From Microbacterium sp. T2.11-28 (lineage in GTDB: Bacteria > Actinomycetota > Actinomycetes > Actinomycetales > Microbacteriaceae), in NCBI RefSeq assembly GCF_950097975.1, contig NZ_CATNHF010000032.1, positions 62,001 through 126,000 on the forward strand: 64,000 nucleotides of DNA, read 5' to 3'. The translations under genes were made by a program, and so were the position numbers. Position 1 is the stretch's first letter, and each line of letters begins with the position of its first letter. Under the pieces are notes generated by a model. That model did no database searches, was not told the origin of the DNA, and saw only the letters and a list, made by a program, of their open reading frames with translations. Positions 1-8,128 of this stretch are shown here, piece after piece.

Positions 1-364
1 AGGGGGTGAAGGTGGCCGACGAGGACTGCAGTAGGAAGATCAGTACATAGATCTGCCGCGTCTCAGTGACGAGGGTGGACCCAGCGCCGTGGCCGCTCGG
101 ATTATGTCGGCGCCGATGACGACGGCCCGGGGGGCGACAGTACCTGCCTGGGATGCGGCATGCTGCGATCCGTCTGGGGCGTGGAGAGGCGGCGCGGCTC
201 CGAACGCCGACAGAGAGCCATGCCGGTGCCGATGATGACTCCCATTCTCATTACCTCCACACGCCGCAATGGGAGGCTGGCCCGCGCGGCTTCGATGAGA
301 GCATCAGAATCATCTCACCGCCGTTGCCGGCCTCGCATGCGTCTGGCTAGCGGTTGGCCAGATC
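1..364. other. no gene seen
   Basis: Only short, overlapping open frames without a ribosome binding site or recognisable protein. This is the leader side of the M23 peptidase gene; no clear promoter is visible. Confidence 0.5.
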
Positions 365-1717
365 ATGGAGCGACACACGTTGAATCACGAGCAGGGCCCT
401 GAGGTCTGCGGCTGCGCCCCGAGCCGGCGCGAGCTGGCCGCGTTTAGCCGGGGCCGCACGGTCACGCGTCGCAGCGCCATCGGGTTCGGTGTCGTCGGCC
501 TCGCAGCTGCCGGGCTCATCGCGTCCGGGCCGGCCTTCGCCGCCACCTATCCGTCGTGGGATGACGTCGAGAAGGCGAAGGCCAGCCTGGCGGCGAAGAG
601 TCGCGAGGTCACCCGCATCGAAGGGCTTATCGCCTCCCTCGCCAATGACGTCGCCCTCAAGCAGGCGGAGGCCGAGCGGCTGAGCGCTGAGTACATCGCC
701 GCGCAGGAGGCATTCGAAGAGGCCGCCGATCGCACAGTGTCGCTCCAGGGTCAGGCGGATTCCGAGCGAGCTCGTGCTGCCGAAGCAGCCGACAAGCTGG
801 GCCGCCTCGCGGCGCAGCACTACCGATTGGGCGGCAATGACACGACGCTGGAGCTTTTCTTCTCGGGCTCGGCGGCAAACGCCGATGACCTGCTCGCACG
901 GCTGGGCACAATGGACAAGCTCGTCGAGGCCAACCGTTCGGTCTACACGGATGCAGTGAGCGCCCGCGACAACGCGCAGAACCTGTCCAACCAGGCGGCC
1001 GTCGCCCGTGCCGAGCGCGACCGTCTCCAGCAGCAGACCGAGGCTAAGATGCTCCGCGCCCAGGACGCGGCGCAGAACGCGCAGTCGGCGCTCGACGCAC
1101 AGGACGCGAGAAGAGAAGTCCTCGAAGCTCAGCTCGCGGCGCTCAGAGACACCACAACCAAAACTGTTTCGAGATACAGGGCGGGAGTGGAGGCTCGTCG
1201 CAAGGCGCGCAAGGAGCGTTTGCGCCGTGAACGCGAGGAGGCTGAGCGCAGGGCGCGAGAGGAGCAGAGCAGTGGCTCGGAGCCAGGGGATGTGGCTGCA
1301 TCTGGCTGGACACGGCCCGCTTACGGGGGAGTCTCAAGGCACTTCGGGGCACGGGGCACCATCTGTGCCAACGGCTATTGCACATCAAGCGGGCACAGAG
1401 GTACGGACATGTACGCGGGTTGCGGTGCGCCAATCTTCGCCGCAGCAAGCGGTCGCGTCGTGTTCGCTGCGTATAACGGCGCGTGGGGGAACTTCGTCAA
1501 GATCGACCATGGCGGTGGTATTGCGAGCGCATATGCCCACATTAAACCGAGCGGTTTCGCGGTTAGATACGGCGAGGCGGTCAGGGCGGGCCAGGTCGTC
1601 GCGTACGCCGGCAACACGGGAGTATCGACGGGATGTCACGTCCACTTTGAGATCTACACAGGCGCGACGCGCATCAACCCTGTGCCGTTCATGCGGGCGC
1701 GAGGAGTCCATCTGTAG
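365..1717 (+). CDS. secreted M23 family metallopeptidase with N-terminal coiled coil
   Basis: Predicted exported peptidoglycan endopeptidase of 450 residues. A twin-arginine-like signal (TRRSAIGFG at residues 34-42, hydrophobic stretch to about 58, AFA cleavage site) suggests Tat or Sec export. Residues 65-315 are a long Ala/Glu/Arg-rich coiled coil like those of EnvC/NlpD or RipA-type hydrolases. The C-terminal LytM fold has both zinc motifs: HRGTD (H344, D348) and HVH (H425, H427), so it should be catalytically active. The coiled coil may gate activity, as in EnvC relatives (family knowledge). The gene lies in the island and could help a conjugative element cross the wall, but nothing adjacent proves that. 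The ATG at 365 has only a weak ribosome binding site, and 35 residues before the Tat motif is long, so a later start is possible. Confidence 0.88.
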   Translation: MERHTLNHEQGPEVCGCAPSRRELAAFSRGRTVTRRSAIGFGVVGLAAAGLIASGPAFAATYPSWDDVEKAKASLAAKSREVTRIEGLIASLANDVALKQAEAERLSAEYIAAQEAFEEAADRTVSLQGQADSERARAAEAADKLGRLAAQHYRLGGNDTTLELFFSGSAANADDLLARLGTMDKLVEANRSVYTDAVSARDNAQNLSNQAAVARAERDRLQQQTEAKMLRAQDAAQNAQSALDAQDARREVLEAQLAALRDTTTKTVSRYRAGVEARRKARKERLRREREEAERRAREEQSSGSEPGDVAASGWTRPAYGGVSRHFGARGTICANGYCTSSGHRGTDMYAGCGAPIFAAASGRVVFAAYNGAWGNFVKIDHGGGIASAYAHIKPSGFAVRYGEAVRAGQVVAYAGNTGVSTGCHVHFEIYTGATRINPVPFMRARGVHL

Positions 1718-2880
1718 CGGCCGACAACTCGCGCCGAACGGGGTTGTCACGCGACCGGGGCGGGATTGGCGACTTCCTCGGAAACTGCGCGGTCTGGAGG
1801 TGGTGTGTGCGCACCGCCTACGCGAGATTTGTCCGGCATCGCATCAACCCACTGCTGTTGGTCGGATAGGGCTGATCAGTCCGGCGATCTTGTTCGCTTC
1901 CGCTTGGCCAGGCGCACTCGCTCCATCAAGTCGGAGTCATTGGACACGACGAAGGCATCGGCGGCACCTCCTTAGGCCTCCCGAACAAGGTACGTTGCGA
2001 GATTGACGTCAGAGTCCTTCTCCTACAAAGTCGCGATAGACCGGGGCGAGGGCATCCATTTCGAAGTGGAGGATGCGTTTGGTCGACCACAACGTCGCCT
2101 CTGATCTTGAAATCGAGCAGCTACCCTACCGAAAGGTCGTCGCACCCGTGCGGCTCGAACGCGCCTTGCGCGCAGCGCATGGCCTGGAGCCGTGGCTGGA
2201 CCACTATGACGAGCTTCATTACCGGACCTGACCGACCGGTCCGACGAGCACGGCCGATACGGCGGTGCAATCAAGCCGAGGTCTGATGAGAGACCGAAAC
2301 CTCCAGCTTCGAGACGACTTCGATGAGTTTGCGCAGTGGGAGGCGCAGTCGAAGGACTTCTTCGAGCATGCCGTCGTGCGCGTGGGTGACATCGCTGTCC
2401 CGGTGAGCGCATGCGTGCGGCCGTCGCCGAAGCTCCCAAGGGATTCTTCGAAGTCGAATGATGGTGGCCATCGAGGGCCGCGCCCCGCAGGGAATGCCGC
2501 TGAAGGTGTGCGGCGGTCTCCCCTCGTGAATGGTTCACCCTGTCGGATGCCGTCATCTTGGAGGACACTGCGCCAGACGTCGTCGAGGTCGCGTCCGGTT
2601 GGGCACGGGCGGTCGACTCGTTGCGCGCCTGGAATCTCTGGCCGAGTCGGGCAGGTGCAGCACGCGTGGGCCGCAACGCTGCTATGCGCGCGTCTCGGTC
2701 GGGGGTAACCAGGTCGAACCCAGATGGAGCGACGCGGACGGTGACGCCGATTTAGTGAACTTGGTCGTTCTCTTGACCATGCAAGATAGATTGAGGCGTG
2801 CGGGTGCTCGACAACCGAGGGTCGGAGACTCACGCGATTATCCGAATGTCGGGTGTGGACGTCGGGGCTCGAGGGCACTG
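1718..2880. pseudogene. decayed coding region, no intact gene
   Basis: About 1.2 kb between the peptidase and the transposon with lower and uneven GC. Several short frames read like protein but are broken by stops or frame changes: one around 2075-2230, one from 2286 (DDFDEFAQWEAQSKDFFEHA...) to about 2450, and a piece near 2528-2750 containing EWFTLSDAVILEDTAPDVVE. They do not join into one frame. I recognise no family. The likely reading is remnants of island genes disrupted by insertions and deletions. Confidence 0.35.
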
Positions 2881-2906
2881 TTTTAGTAACGCTAAATGGC
2901 AGTTTC

Positions 2907-3719
2907 TCAGGTGCCGATGACGAGGGTGCTTGCAGCGGCCTCGATGACGTCGTCGGTGATCGTTTCAAGTTCGTTGATCTTGAGGACTCGTGCGACCTGT
3001 GGAAAGAGGCGCTCGAGTAACCGGAAGTTACCTCGGGTGATGCGCTCGATCGCGGCGATCGCTTGCGCGTCGGTGAAGTCCTCGGGATCGAGGGTGCGGC
3101 CGAGGCGTTTCCAATGGCGCGTGAGGACGAAGAGAAGCTCGTCGCGTCCTAGGTTTCGGTATCGGTGGGAGAATCCGAGTCGGCTGTATAGCTGCGGGTA
3201 GTGGCGGAAACGTTGGTCGATGCCGGGCATGCCGATGAGGATGATCGCGATGTGTTCTCGATCATGTCGGTCACGAAGGATCTCGAGGGCGGTCGCGGAG
3301 AGTCGTTCGGCTTCATCGATGATGAGGAGTTCTACCCATCGCCGGGAATCATGGCGCATGACGGATCCTGTCCCTTTGCCGATCGCTCGAAGGTGTTCGT
3401 CGATGCAGTGCCCCAGTCGCCCCTGGATGCGATCGATGTCGTGGAGGAGCTGGGCGGTTTTGGCGAGAACGGGCGGGGTGAAGAACAAGGTGCGGGCTCG
3501 GTGAGCTGCCGCGTAGTGTTCCGCATCGGCCGCGTCTCGAGGTCCCCATTCGGTGATGAACGGGTCAAGGGTGTCCCACCTGGCGTAGCGGCGAGCGGAT
3601 TGGGTCTTCCCCACTCCCGCGTCGCCATGGCAGATCCCGATGGTGCGCTCTTTCCTCACGGCATTGGCGAACTCGGTGAACCGGCGGTGTTCCTTCGTGA
3701 TGATGAAGTCTCGACTCAT
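2907..3719 (-). CDS. TniB/MuB-like AAA ATPase (transposition target selector)
   Basis: ATP-binding transposition protein of 270 residues. Walker A is GDAGVGKTQS at residues 32-41 and Walker B is LLIIDEAERL at 131-140; both are intact. In this family the ATPase binds target DNA and activates the DDE transposase. Its start codon overlaps the stop of the transposase gene by four bases (ATGA), so the two are translationally coupled. Length is close to the 271-residue p271 of Tn552. It looks full length and probably functional. Confidence 0.92.
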   Translation of the reverse strand: MSRDFIITKEHRRFTEFANAVRKERTIGICHGDAGVGKTQSARRYARWDTLDPFITEWGPRDAADAEHYAAAHRARTLFFTPPVLAKTAQLLHDIDRIQGRLGHCIDEHLRAIGKGTGSVMRHDSRRWVELLIIDEAERLSATALEILRDRHDREHIAIILIGMPGIDQRFRHYPQLYSRLGFSHRYRNLGRDELLFVLTRHWKRLGRTLDPEDFTDAQAIAAIERITRGNFRLLERLFPQVARVLKINELETITDDVIEAAASTLVIGT

Positions 3720-5104
3720 GATCCGTCCTCTTCGTATGTCCGTAGCTTCACTCGCCTCGCTGGGGGCGCATCGTTGCGTGGTTCTTCGCGGGCGGCTGTG
3801 CGGGGTATGCGGTCGTTGATGTCTTTACGGAGGGCGCGTCGGCGGGCGCGACGGGCTGCTTCGATGTCTCGGAGGCTGAGTCTCTCGTTAGGGTGCGCTT
3901 CGTCGACGGCGACACAAATGAAGGTGTCGTGGTCATAGACACGAACTTCGGAAAGGTCCCGAGGGTCGTATCGGATGGTGATGCTGCGCCCGACGAACGG
4001 GGCTAGCGTCGGGGCGAGATAGCGCTGTCCTTGGAAATGGATCCCATCACGCTGCACGACTCTGTTCTTCGGGACGGTGAGGAGAAGCCCGTCGAGCTGA
4101 TCGAGGCTGTCTGGCATGCGCGGTAGCCAACCGTCAGCGATCCACGCGGTTTTGGGGCTCATCCCGAGCTCGCGATGGGGGCGTTCGTTGTACGTGGCGA
4201 TGAACTCATGAATCGCGTGGTCGAGTTCCGGGAGCGTGAGTCGCGGATCCGGATGTCGTGTTCCTGATGTCAGGTGTCCTGGGAGCTGCGCGAGGAGCTC
4301 GGTGTTAACGGTGCCGAAGAAACGCTCGATCTTCCCTCGGCCCTGCGGCCTGCCGACCGTTGAGTAGATCAGTCGAACCTTGAGGGCAACCGCGGTGTAC
4401 TCCAAATGGTGGCTGGTGAAGTCGCTGCCATGGTCGACGTGCAACACGTCCGGCAGTCCACACATCGACCAGGTGGGGTCACTTTTGCGCCAGATCGCTT
4501 GCCGCAACGCAAGAGCGGTATTCATCGCCGAGGGCGCCCCGGTGAAGACCGTATATCCGCAGATCGCACGCGAATAGTCGTCGAGAATCACAGTCAACCA
4601 GGGCCGCTCGGGCTTCCCTGTCGCCCCGCGAATGAGGATGTCGAGTTCGGTGTGATCGGCCTGCCATGTCGTATTCGGACGTTCCGCACGCCGTCTAAAC
4701 ACCAACTCGTGCTTATCCCGATACGACGCCGGACCTTCTAACGCAAGAGTCACGAGCGCCGGATCGAGGCTCTGCACGATCGAACGAACCGTTGAGTAAC
4801 TCGGCGGAACCACGCCGGTCCGTTCGCCTTCAGCTCGCGCGAGACGCTGCATCACCGCGATTGAAGGACGTGGCCGGGTGAGGGCAAGACCTTCGATGAA
4901 CGACACGAGCTCCGGTGATGTGCGCCGCTGCCCCTGGTCAGTTCTCGTAACCGGGCGGAGCGAGTCGATACCGCCCGCAAGGTAGTTTTTCTTCCACCGG
5001 TGGAGAGTTTGTAGCCCAACACCGGTGTCTCTCGCCAGCGTGGTCAGCGGGATTGCATCCTCGATATGAAGCCGCAGAATTCTCCACCGCGCCAGCGCAT
5101 CCAT
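3716..5104 (-). CDS. DD35E transposase, TniA/p480 type
   Basis: Transposase of 462 residues. An N-terminal helix-turn-helix (about residues 15-45, LARDTGVGLQTLHRWKKN) is followed by an RNase-H-like integrase core with the catalytic triad D150 (WQADHTELD), D224 (LHVDHGSDF) and E260 (GRGKIERFF). The last two are separated by 35 residues, the classic DD35E spacing. The C-terminal 120 residues resemble the Mu transposase C-terminal beta-barrel (IHFQGQRYLAPTL). It starts one base after the resolvase stop and overlaps the ATPase start, so all three form one operon. All catalytic residues are present. Confidence 0.93.
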   Translation of the reverse strand: MDALARWRILRLHIEDAIPLTTLARDTGVGLQTLHRWKKNYLAGGIDSLRPVTRTDQGQRRTSPELVSFIEGLALTRPRPSIAVMQRLARAEGERTGVVPPSYSTVRSIVQSLDPALVTLALEGPASYRDKHELVFRRRAERPNTTWQADHTELDILIRGATGKPERPWLTVILDDYSRAICGYTVFTGAPSAMNTALALRQAIWRKSDPTWSMCGLPDVLHVDHGSDFTSHHLEYTAVALKVRLIYSTVGRPQGRGKIERFFGTVNTELLAQLPGHLTSGTRHPDPRLTLPELDHAIHEFIATYNERPHRELGMSPKTAWIADGWLPRMPDSLDQLDGLLLTVPKNRVVQRDGIHFQGQRYLAPTLAPFVGRSITIRYDPRDLSEVRVYDHDTFICVAVDEAHPNERLSLRDIEAARRARRRALRKDINDRIPRTAAREEPRNDAPPARRVKLRTYEEDGS

Positions 5105-5105
5105 G

Positions 5106-5708
5106 TCACACCGGCTCAGTCACCGGTATCGACTCCTCTGCTGCGCGCTGGTGACGGTATAAGGTCGCTCGCGACCATCCCACCAGGCGGGCCGCGTCCT
5201 CTGCTGTGCGTCCCCTCGCGCGAGCGTCCCTGACGATCGCCAGCTTCTCTTCCACCACAGCCGGGTTCACGGCAGGCCGGCCGAACTTCGTCCCGTTCTG
5301 CCTCGCCGCGGCGATCCCCGCATTCACCCGCTCCGTGATCAGTTCCCGTTCATACTCCGCCAGCGTCGCGAGCATCCCCAGCATCATCCGTCCCGAGGAC
5401 GTCTCCGGATCAATCCCGTCCGAAATCGACCGAACCTTCACGCCCCGATCGCGGAACAGATTGACGGTGTTCAACACATCGATCAGAGAGCGTCCGAGAC
5501 GGTCGATGCGCCACACGACAACCGTGTCGCCCTCCGTCGCGTATTCGAGGAGCTTCTTCATCCCGGACCGTTTAATCGCCGCTCGCGCGCCCGAGGTCAC
5601 GTCCGAGAACACATCGCGCGCCTCCACGCCTGCCGCCATCAGCGCGTCGAGTTGGAGACGCGCATCCTGACTCACCGTGCTCACCCTCGTATACCCCAAC
5701 AGCCTCAT
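5106..5708 (-). CDS. serine resolvase/invertase (TniR/BinR type)
   Basis: Site-specific recombinase of 200 residues with the chosen start at 5708, which gives the canonical MRLLGYTRVST opening and catalytic Ser10. A longer frame opens at 5822, but its first 38 residues are not resolvase-like. The catalytic domain (residues 1-135, RIDRLGRS and EYERELITERV motifs) is followed by a Hin-type helix-turn-helix (about 140-195, GRPAVNP ... GWSRATLYRHQ). It would resolve cointegrates made by replicative transposition at a res site upstream of its own gene. It is the first gene of the transposition operon. Confidence 0.92.
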   Translation of the reverse strand: MRLLGYTRVSTVSQDARLQLDALMAAGVEARDVFSDVTSGARAAIKRSGMKKLLEYATEGDTVVVWRIDRLGRSLIDVLNTVNLFRDRGVKVRSISDGIDPETSSGRMMLGMLATLAEYERELITERVNAGIAAARQNGTKFGRPAVNPAVVEEKLAIVRDARARGRTAEDAARLVGWSRATLYRHQRAAEESIPVTEPV

Positions 5709-5857
5709 CGCCCCAGTCTGACTCGTAAACCCCAAGTAGTCCACAAACCGAGACAAGAATCGTCGAGACGAGTTTCTGAGACCACTCACGGCCTCGAGAC
5801 CGCGCGGGCGTGAACCTCGCAACGAGGCATGGGCGCCGTGGCTCGTTTAGCTATAGC

Positions 5858-5905
5858 TTTACGAGGCGACACTGTAAGTTCAGCTCATACTGTATAGTTC
5901 AGTGA
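5858..5905 (+). promoter_or_regulatory. cmtR-cadD promoter with direct repeats, probably leaderless
   Basis: Two similar copies, ACTGTAAGTTCAG (5871-5883) and ACTGTATAGTTCAG (5889-5902), lie directly in front of the cmtR ATG at 5906. The second copy contains a -10-like TATAGT (5893-5898), which places transcription start at or next to the ATG, hence a leaderless mRNA. No ribosome binding site is present, which fits. ArsR-family repressors bind their own promoters, so the repeats are the obvious operator candidate. Confidence 0.5.
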
Positions 5906-6265
5906 ATGCTGACCATTGCCTCTCGTGTTGACGTGATGAACCGGTTGGGCCGGGCGATGGCCGACCCCACCCGGTCGCGGATCCTGATGACCTTGCTGGA
6001 ACGGCCGGCCTACCCGGCCGAACTGGCGCGGGACTTGGGGCTGACCCGGTCGAACGTGTCGAACCACCTGGCGTGCTTGCGGGACTGCGGGATCGCGGTC
6101 GCCGTGGCCGAGGGCCGCCAGACCCGGTACGAGATCGCCGATGCACACCTGGCGCGGGTGCTGATTGCTCTGGTCGAGGTCACCCTCGCGGTGGATGAGA
6201 GTGCCCCGTGCCTGGACCCGGCCTGCTCCGTGCCCGGCTGCTGCGAGAAGGGGGTGGGCGCGTGA
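5906..6265 (+). CDS. cmtR: CmtR-type Cd(II)/Pb(II)-sensing ArsR-family repressor
   Basis: Winged-helix repressor of 119 residues. The sequence ADPTRSRIL ... LTRSNVSNHL ACLRDCG resembles Mycobacterium CmtR throughout. The three metal-binding cysteines known from CmtR, C57 and C61 in the recognition-helix region and C102 in the C-terminal tail, occur at exactly those residue numbers here. Further cysteines follow at 107, 112 and 113. Metal binding should release the promoter just upstream and induce cadD, which overlaps the stop codon by four bases (GTGA). Confidence 0.93.
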   Translation: MLTIASRVDVMNRLGRAMADPTRSRILMTLLERPAYPAELARDLGLTRSNVSNHLACLRDCGIAVAVAEGRQTRYEIADAHLARVLIALVEVTLAVDESAPCLDPACSVPGCCEKGVGA

Positions 6266-6861
6266 TCCTGTCCTCAACCCTCCAGGCGATCGGTCTGTTC
6301 CTGGTTACCAACATCGACGACATCATCGTGCTATCCCTGTTCTTCGGCCGTGGTGCGGGCCAGCGTGGGACCACCGTCCGAATCCTGGTCGGCCAGTACC
6401 TCGGCTTCACCGGCATCCTGGTTGCGGCAGTGCTCGTGTCCTTAGGCGCGGGCGCGTTCTTGCCCCCGGGGGTCATCCCCTACTTCGGGCTCATCCCGCT
6501 GGGCCTGGGAGTGTGGGCGGCCTGGCAGGGGTGGCGCAGAGGCGAAGACGATGATGACGACGCCAAGATCGCGGGCAAGAATGTCGCCGTCTGGACCGTG
6601 GCCGGGGTGACCTTCGCCAACGGCGGGGACAACATCGGCGTCTACGCCCCGGTCTTCCTCAGCGTCGGACCGGGGGCTGTGGCTGCCTACTGCATCGTGT
6701 TCCTGGCCCTGGTCGCGGTGCTGGTGGGCCTGGCCAAGTTCGTCGCCACCCGGCGACCGATCGCCGAGGTCCTGGAGCGCTGGGAACACATCCTGTTCCC
6801 CATCGTGCTGATCGGCCTGGGTTTCTTCATCCTGGTCAGCGGCGGGGCCTTCGGTTTCTAA
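6262..6861 (+). CDS. cadD: CadD-family cadmium resistance transporter
   Basis: Membrane protein of 199 residues with about five hydrophobic segments. The opening TNIDDIIVLSLFFG and the internal repeat TFANGGDNIGVYAPVF are signatures of the CadD family (LysE superfamily), which exports or sequesters Cd(II). An acidic loop (residues 95-103, EDDDDDA) is a possible cation-attracting segment. The GTG start at 6262 is chosen because it overlaps the cmtR stop and gives the family N-terminus; a longer upstream extension is not family-like. Regulated with cmtR as one operon. Confidence 0.92.
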   Translation: MILSSTLQAIGLFLVTNIDDIIVLSLFFGRGAGQRGTTVRILVGQYLGFTGILVAAVLVSLGAGAFLPPGVIPYFGLIPLGLGVWAAWQGWRRGEDDDDDAKIAGKNVAVWTVAGVTFANGGDNIGVYAPVFLSVGPGAVAAYCIVFLALVAVLVGLAKFVATRRPIAEVLERWEHILFPIVLIGLGFFILVSGGAFGF

Positions 6862-7262
6862 CCACGCTTCCTGATCGGCAGCCTCCACCACAAAGAGATC
6901 TCCGGCCATTGTCGATGCCGACGTCCTGGCGATCGTTGCTGGCCCCAGCTTGCGGACAGTGTCGTTCCTGGATGGACGGCCCTTGCCGCCACGTATCTCA
7001 GCAAAAATGCCGCCACATACCTGCAACAGTCACAGAATGTCGGGACACCGGAGCAAGGAGGATCGCGAAGCCACAGAACTGACACGGCTTGCCGCCAACA
7101 TCGGCTGAGCGCTAGTTAAATCGCGATCGAGTATCCGGGGTGGCAACATACTGGCAACATCCGAATGCGCTTCAGCGGCTTCGGCCTGACCCGGGACTGC
7201 CGCGATTCCGGATGATTCGGCGGCGGCTGACTCGGGAAACTTCTCGTGATCGCGATCAATAT
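6862..7262. other. non-coding island end with arm-like repeats
   Basis: No convincing gene. A short frame ending near 7107 (EDREATELTRLAANIG) may be a gene remnant. Two copies of TGGCAACAT lie 11 bp apart (7141-7149 and 7152-7160), and the sequence 7195-7235 resembles 7387-7423 (both contain CGCGATTCCG ... GGCGGC or CGGCCC followed by CTGA). Repeats of this kind next to attachment sites are typical of integrase arm sites, but the assignment is inference. Confidence 0.4.
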
Positions 7263-7288
7263 GGGTTCAAATCCCACCGTCACCGCGG
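7263..7288 (+). other. 3' tRNA-Ser-like fragment 1 (inner attachment site)
   Basis: GGGTTCAAATCCCACCGTCACC plus a discriminator G matches the T-loop, T-stem and acceptor 3' strand of a serine tRNA (acceptor CGTCACC, discriminator G). The CCA is replaced and no matching 5' part (GGTGACG about 85 bases upstream) exists. Probably the right end of an inner or older integrated element. Confidence 0.55.
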
Positions 7289-7452
7289 CATCAAGCTCGC
7301 CATGCCGCGGGTCACCTGTGCCCAACGCTTGCCCACATCTGAATCAGCTCCAGTTGATCAGGTGCGTCAGTCTGACCGAGGTTGGCTGCGCGATTCCGCG
7401 TGAATCCGCGGCCCCTGAGCGCACGCCGCTACGCTGATCACCGTCCGGCGGA

Positions 7453-7474
7453 GTTCAAATCCCTCCGTCTCCGC
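7453..7474 (+). other. 3' tRNA-Ser fragment 2 (island boundary, attR-like)
   Basis: GTTCAAATCCCTCCGTCTCC followed by GCCA is the T-loop, T-stem right strand (CCCTC), acceptor strand (CGTCTCC), discriminator G and CCA of a tRNA-Ser. The left strand of the T-stem does not pair (CGGAG instead of GAGGG) and no GGAGACG 5' end is found upstream. The recombination joint therefore lies at the T-loop, and the remaining tRNA should be at the other end of the island. Confidence 0.7.
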
Positions 7475-7479
7475 CACAG

Positions 7480-7504
7480 AAACCCGCGGAATTCCGCGGG
7501 TTTT
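7480..7504 (+). terminator. rho-independent terminator of the truncated tRNA-Ser
   Basis: Perfect hairpin with arms AAACCCGCGGAA / TTCCGCGGGTTT followed by a T run (GTTTT), six bases after the tRNA CCA. This is the standard tRNA terminator layout and shows that the right side is the native locus. Confidence 0.85.
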
Positions 7505-7609
7505 CGGCGTTCACGGGCACGGATCGGGCACGGATCCTGCGTCTCGGGCGTGTGGAGCTGCCCGGCCGCACCGGAGCCGGCGGCCCCGGATCCCATAGCC
7601 GCCGCGCGG

Positions 7610-7954
7610 TCAGCGCAGCTGCGCGATGGCCTCGTCGGTGCGCGTCTGCAGGTAGGCGCACAGGATGCCGAGGGCGCCGACCTCGTCGGCGAGGCCGCGC
7701 ACGCCGGCGGCGTCGAGGTCGATCGCCTCGGGGCGCGGCTCGAAGGTCACCATCCAGCGGGGTCGGTCGTCGATCATCTGCACGCTGATGTAGGCGATGC
7801 CGGGGGAGTTGTCGAGGTGCGCGACCACGAGACCGCTGTCGGTGTGAGGCACGAAGTCGTTGTCGACGACGCTCAGCTCACCGGCGAACACGCTGTGCGT
7901 GTCCCAGAAATCGGAGAGCCAGCGTTCGACGTGGGCGCGGTCACGGTACGGCAT
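7610..7954 (-). CDS. conserved hypothetical protein, 114 aa
   Basis: Soluble protein of 114 residues starting MPYRDRAHVERWLSDFWDTHSV. The longer open frame upstream is not used: the ATG at 7954 opens the segment that reads as real protein. No signal peptide or membrane segment. The middle part (GIAYISVQMIDDRPRWMVTFEPRP) alternates hydrophobic residues like a beta-sheet. I do not recognise the family. It is the first native gene to the right of the island boundary and stands alone on the minus strand, divergent from the GNAT gene. Confidence 0.7.
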   Translation of the reverse strand: MPYRDRAHVERWLSDFWDTHSVFAGELSVVDNDFVPHTDSGLVVAHLDNSPGIAYISVQMIDDRPRWMVTFEPRPEAIDLDAAGVRGLADEVGALGILCAYLQTRTDEAIAQLR

Positions 7955-8128
7955 CGAAGGTGAGTGTAGAACCAGCGACAGGGTCGTGGGGCGAGATATC
8001 CGGATCCCGAAACGATCCGCGCCCGCGGCGCGCCGGGGGACATGACACGATGGCAGGGCCGCCGAGGCCACCGGACACCGACCGACGCGGTGTCGAGCAC
8101 CGGGCATCGGCGAGGAAGTGAGGGCGTC

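Larger units (their letters stand above)
2880..5870 (-). mobile_element. Tn552/Tn5053-type transposon (resolvase, DDE transposase, ATPase)
   Basis: Three co-directional, nearly contiguous genes on the minus strand: serine resolvase, DD35E transposase of 462 residues and AAA ATPase of 270 residues. Sizes and gene set match the p480/p271 plus resolvase arrangement of Tn552 and the TniA/TniB/TniR set of Tn5053/Tn402 (family knowledge). Termini are not certain. Weak imperfect inverted sequence sharing GTAA and GCTAAA occurs near 2883-2899 and 5843-5864, which would place the ends just outside the ATPase stop and just before the cmtR promoter. On those limits the cadmium genes lie outside the transposon, abutting it. 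The stretch 5709-5850 ahead of the resolvase start is where a res site would be expected. Confidence 0.75.
1..7474. mobile_element. right end of a genomic island (left end outside the window)
   Basis: Seen: this block holds a transposon, metal resistance genes and decayed coding sequence. It ends at a 3' tRNA-Ser fragment (7453-7474) that keeps the CCA end and is followed by a tRNA-type terminator, so the native chromosome lies to the right. Known: integrative elements often recombine into the 3' half of tRNA genes and leave such a fragment at one end. Inferred: an intact tRNA-Ser should sit at the other end, left of the window. No integrase gene is visible here, so the element type cannot be named. 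Confidence 0.6.

Noticed and set aside
2265..2708. Intact small gene or toxin in the decayed region
   Set aside because: The N-terminal 50 residues read like protein, but the rest changes to repetitive high-Arg sequence, as expected after a frameshift.
5709..5822. Longer resolvase N-terminus
   Set aside because: The 38 added residues are not resolvase-like; the family start MRLLGYTRVS fits 5708.
1..7474. Prophage
   Set aside because: No capsid, tail, terminase or lysis gene; M23 peptidase alone is not evidence, and no integrase is visible.
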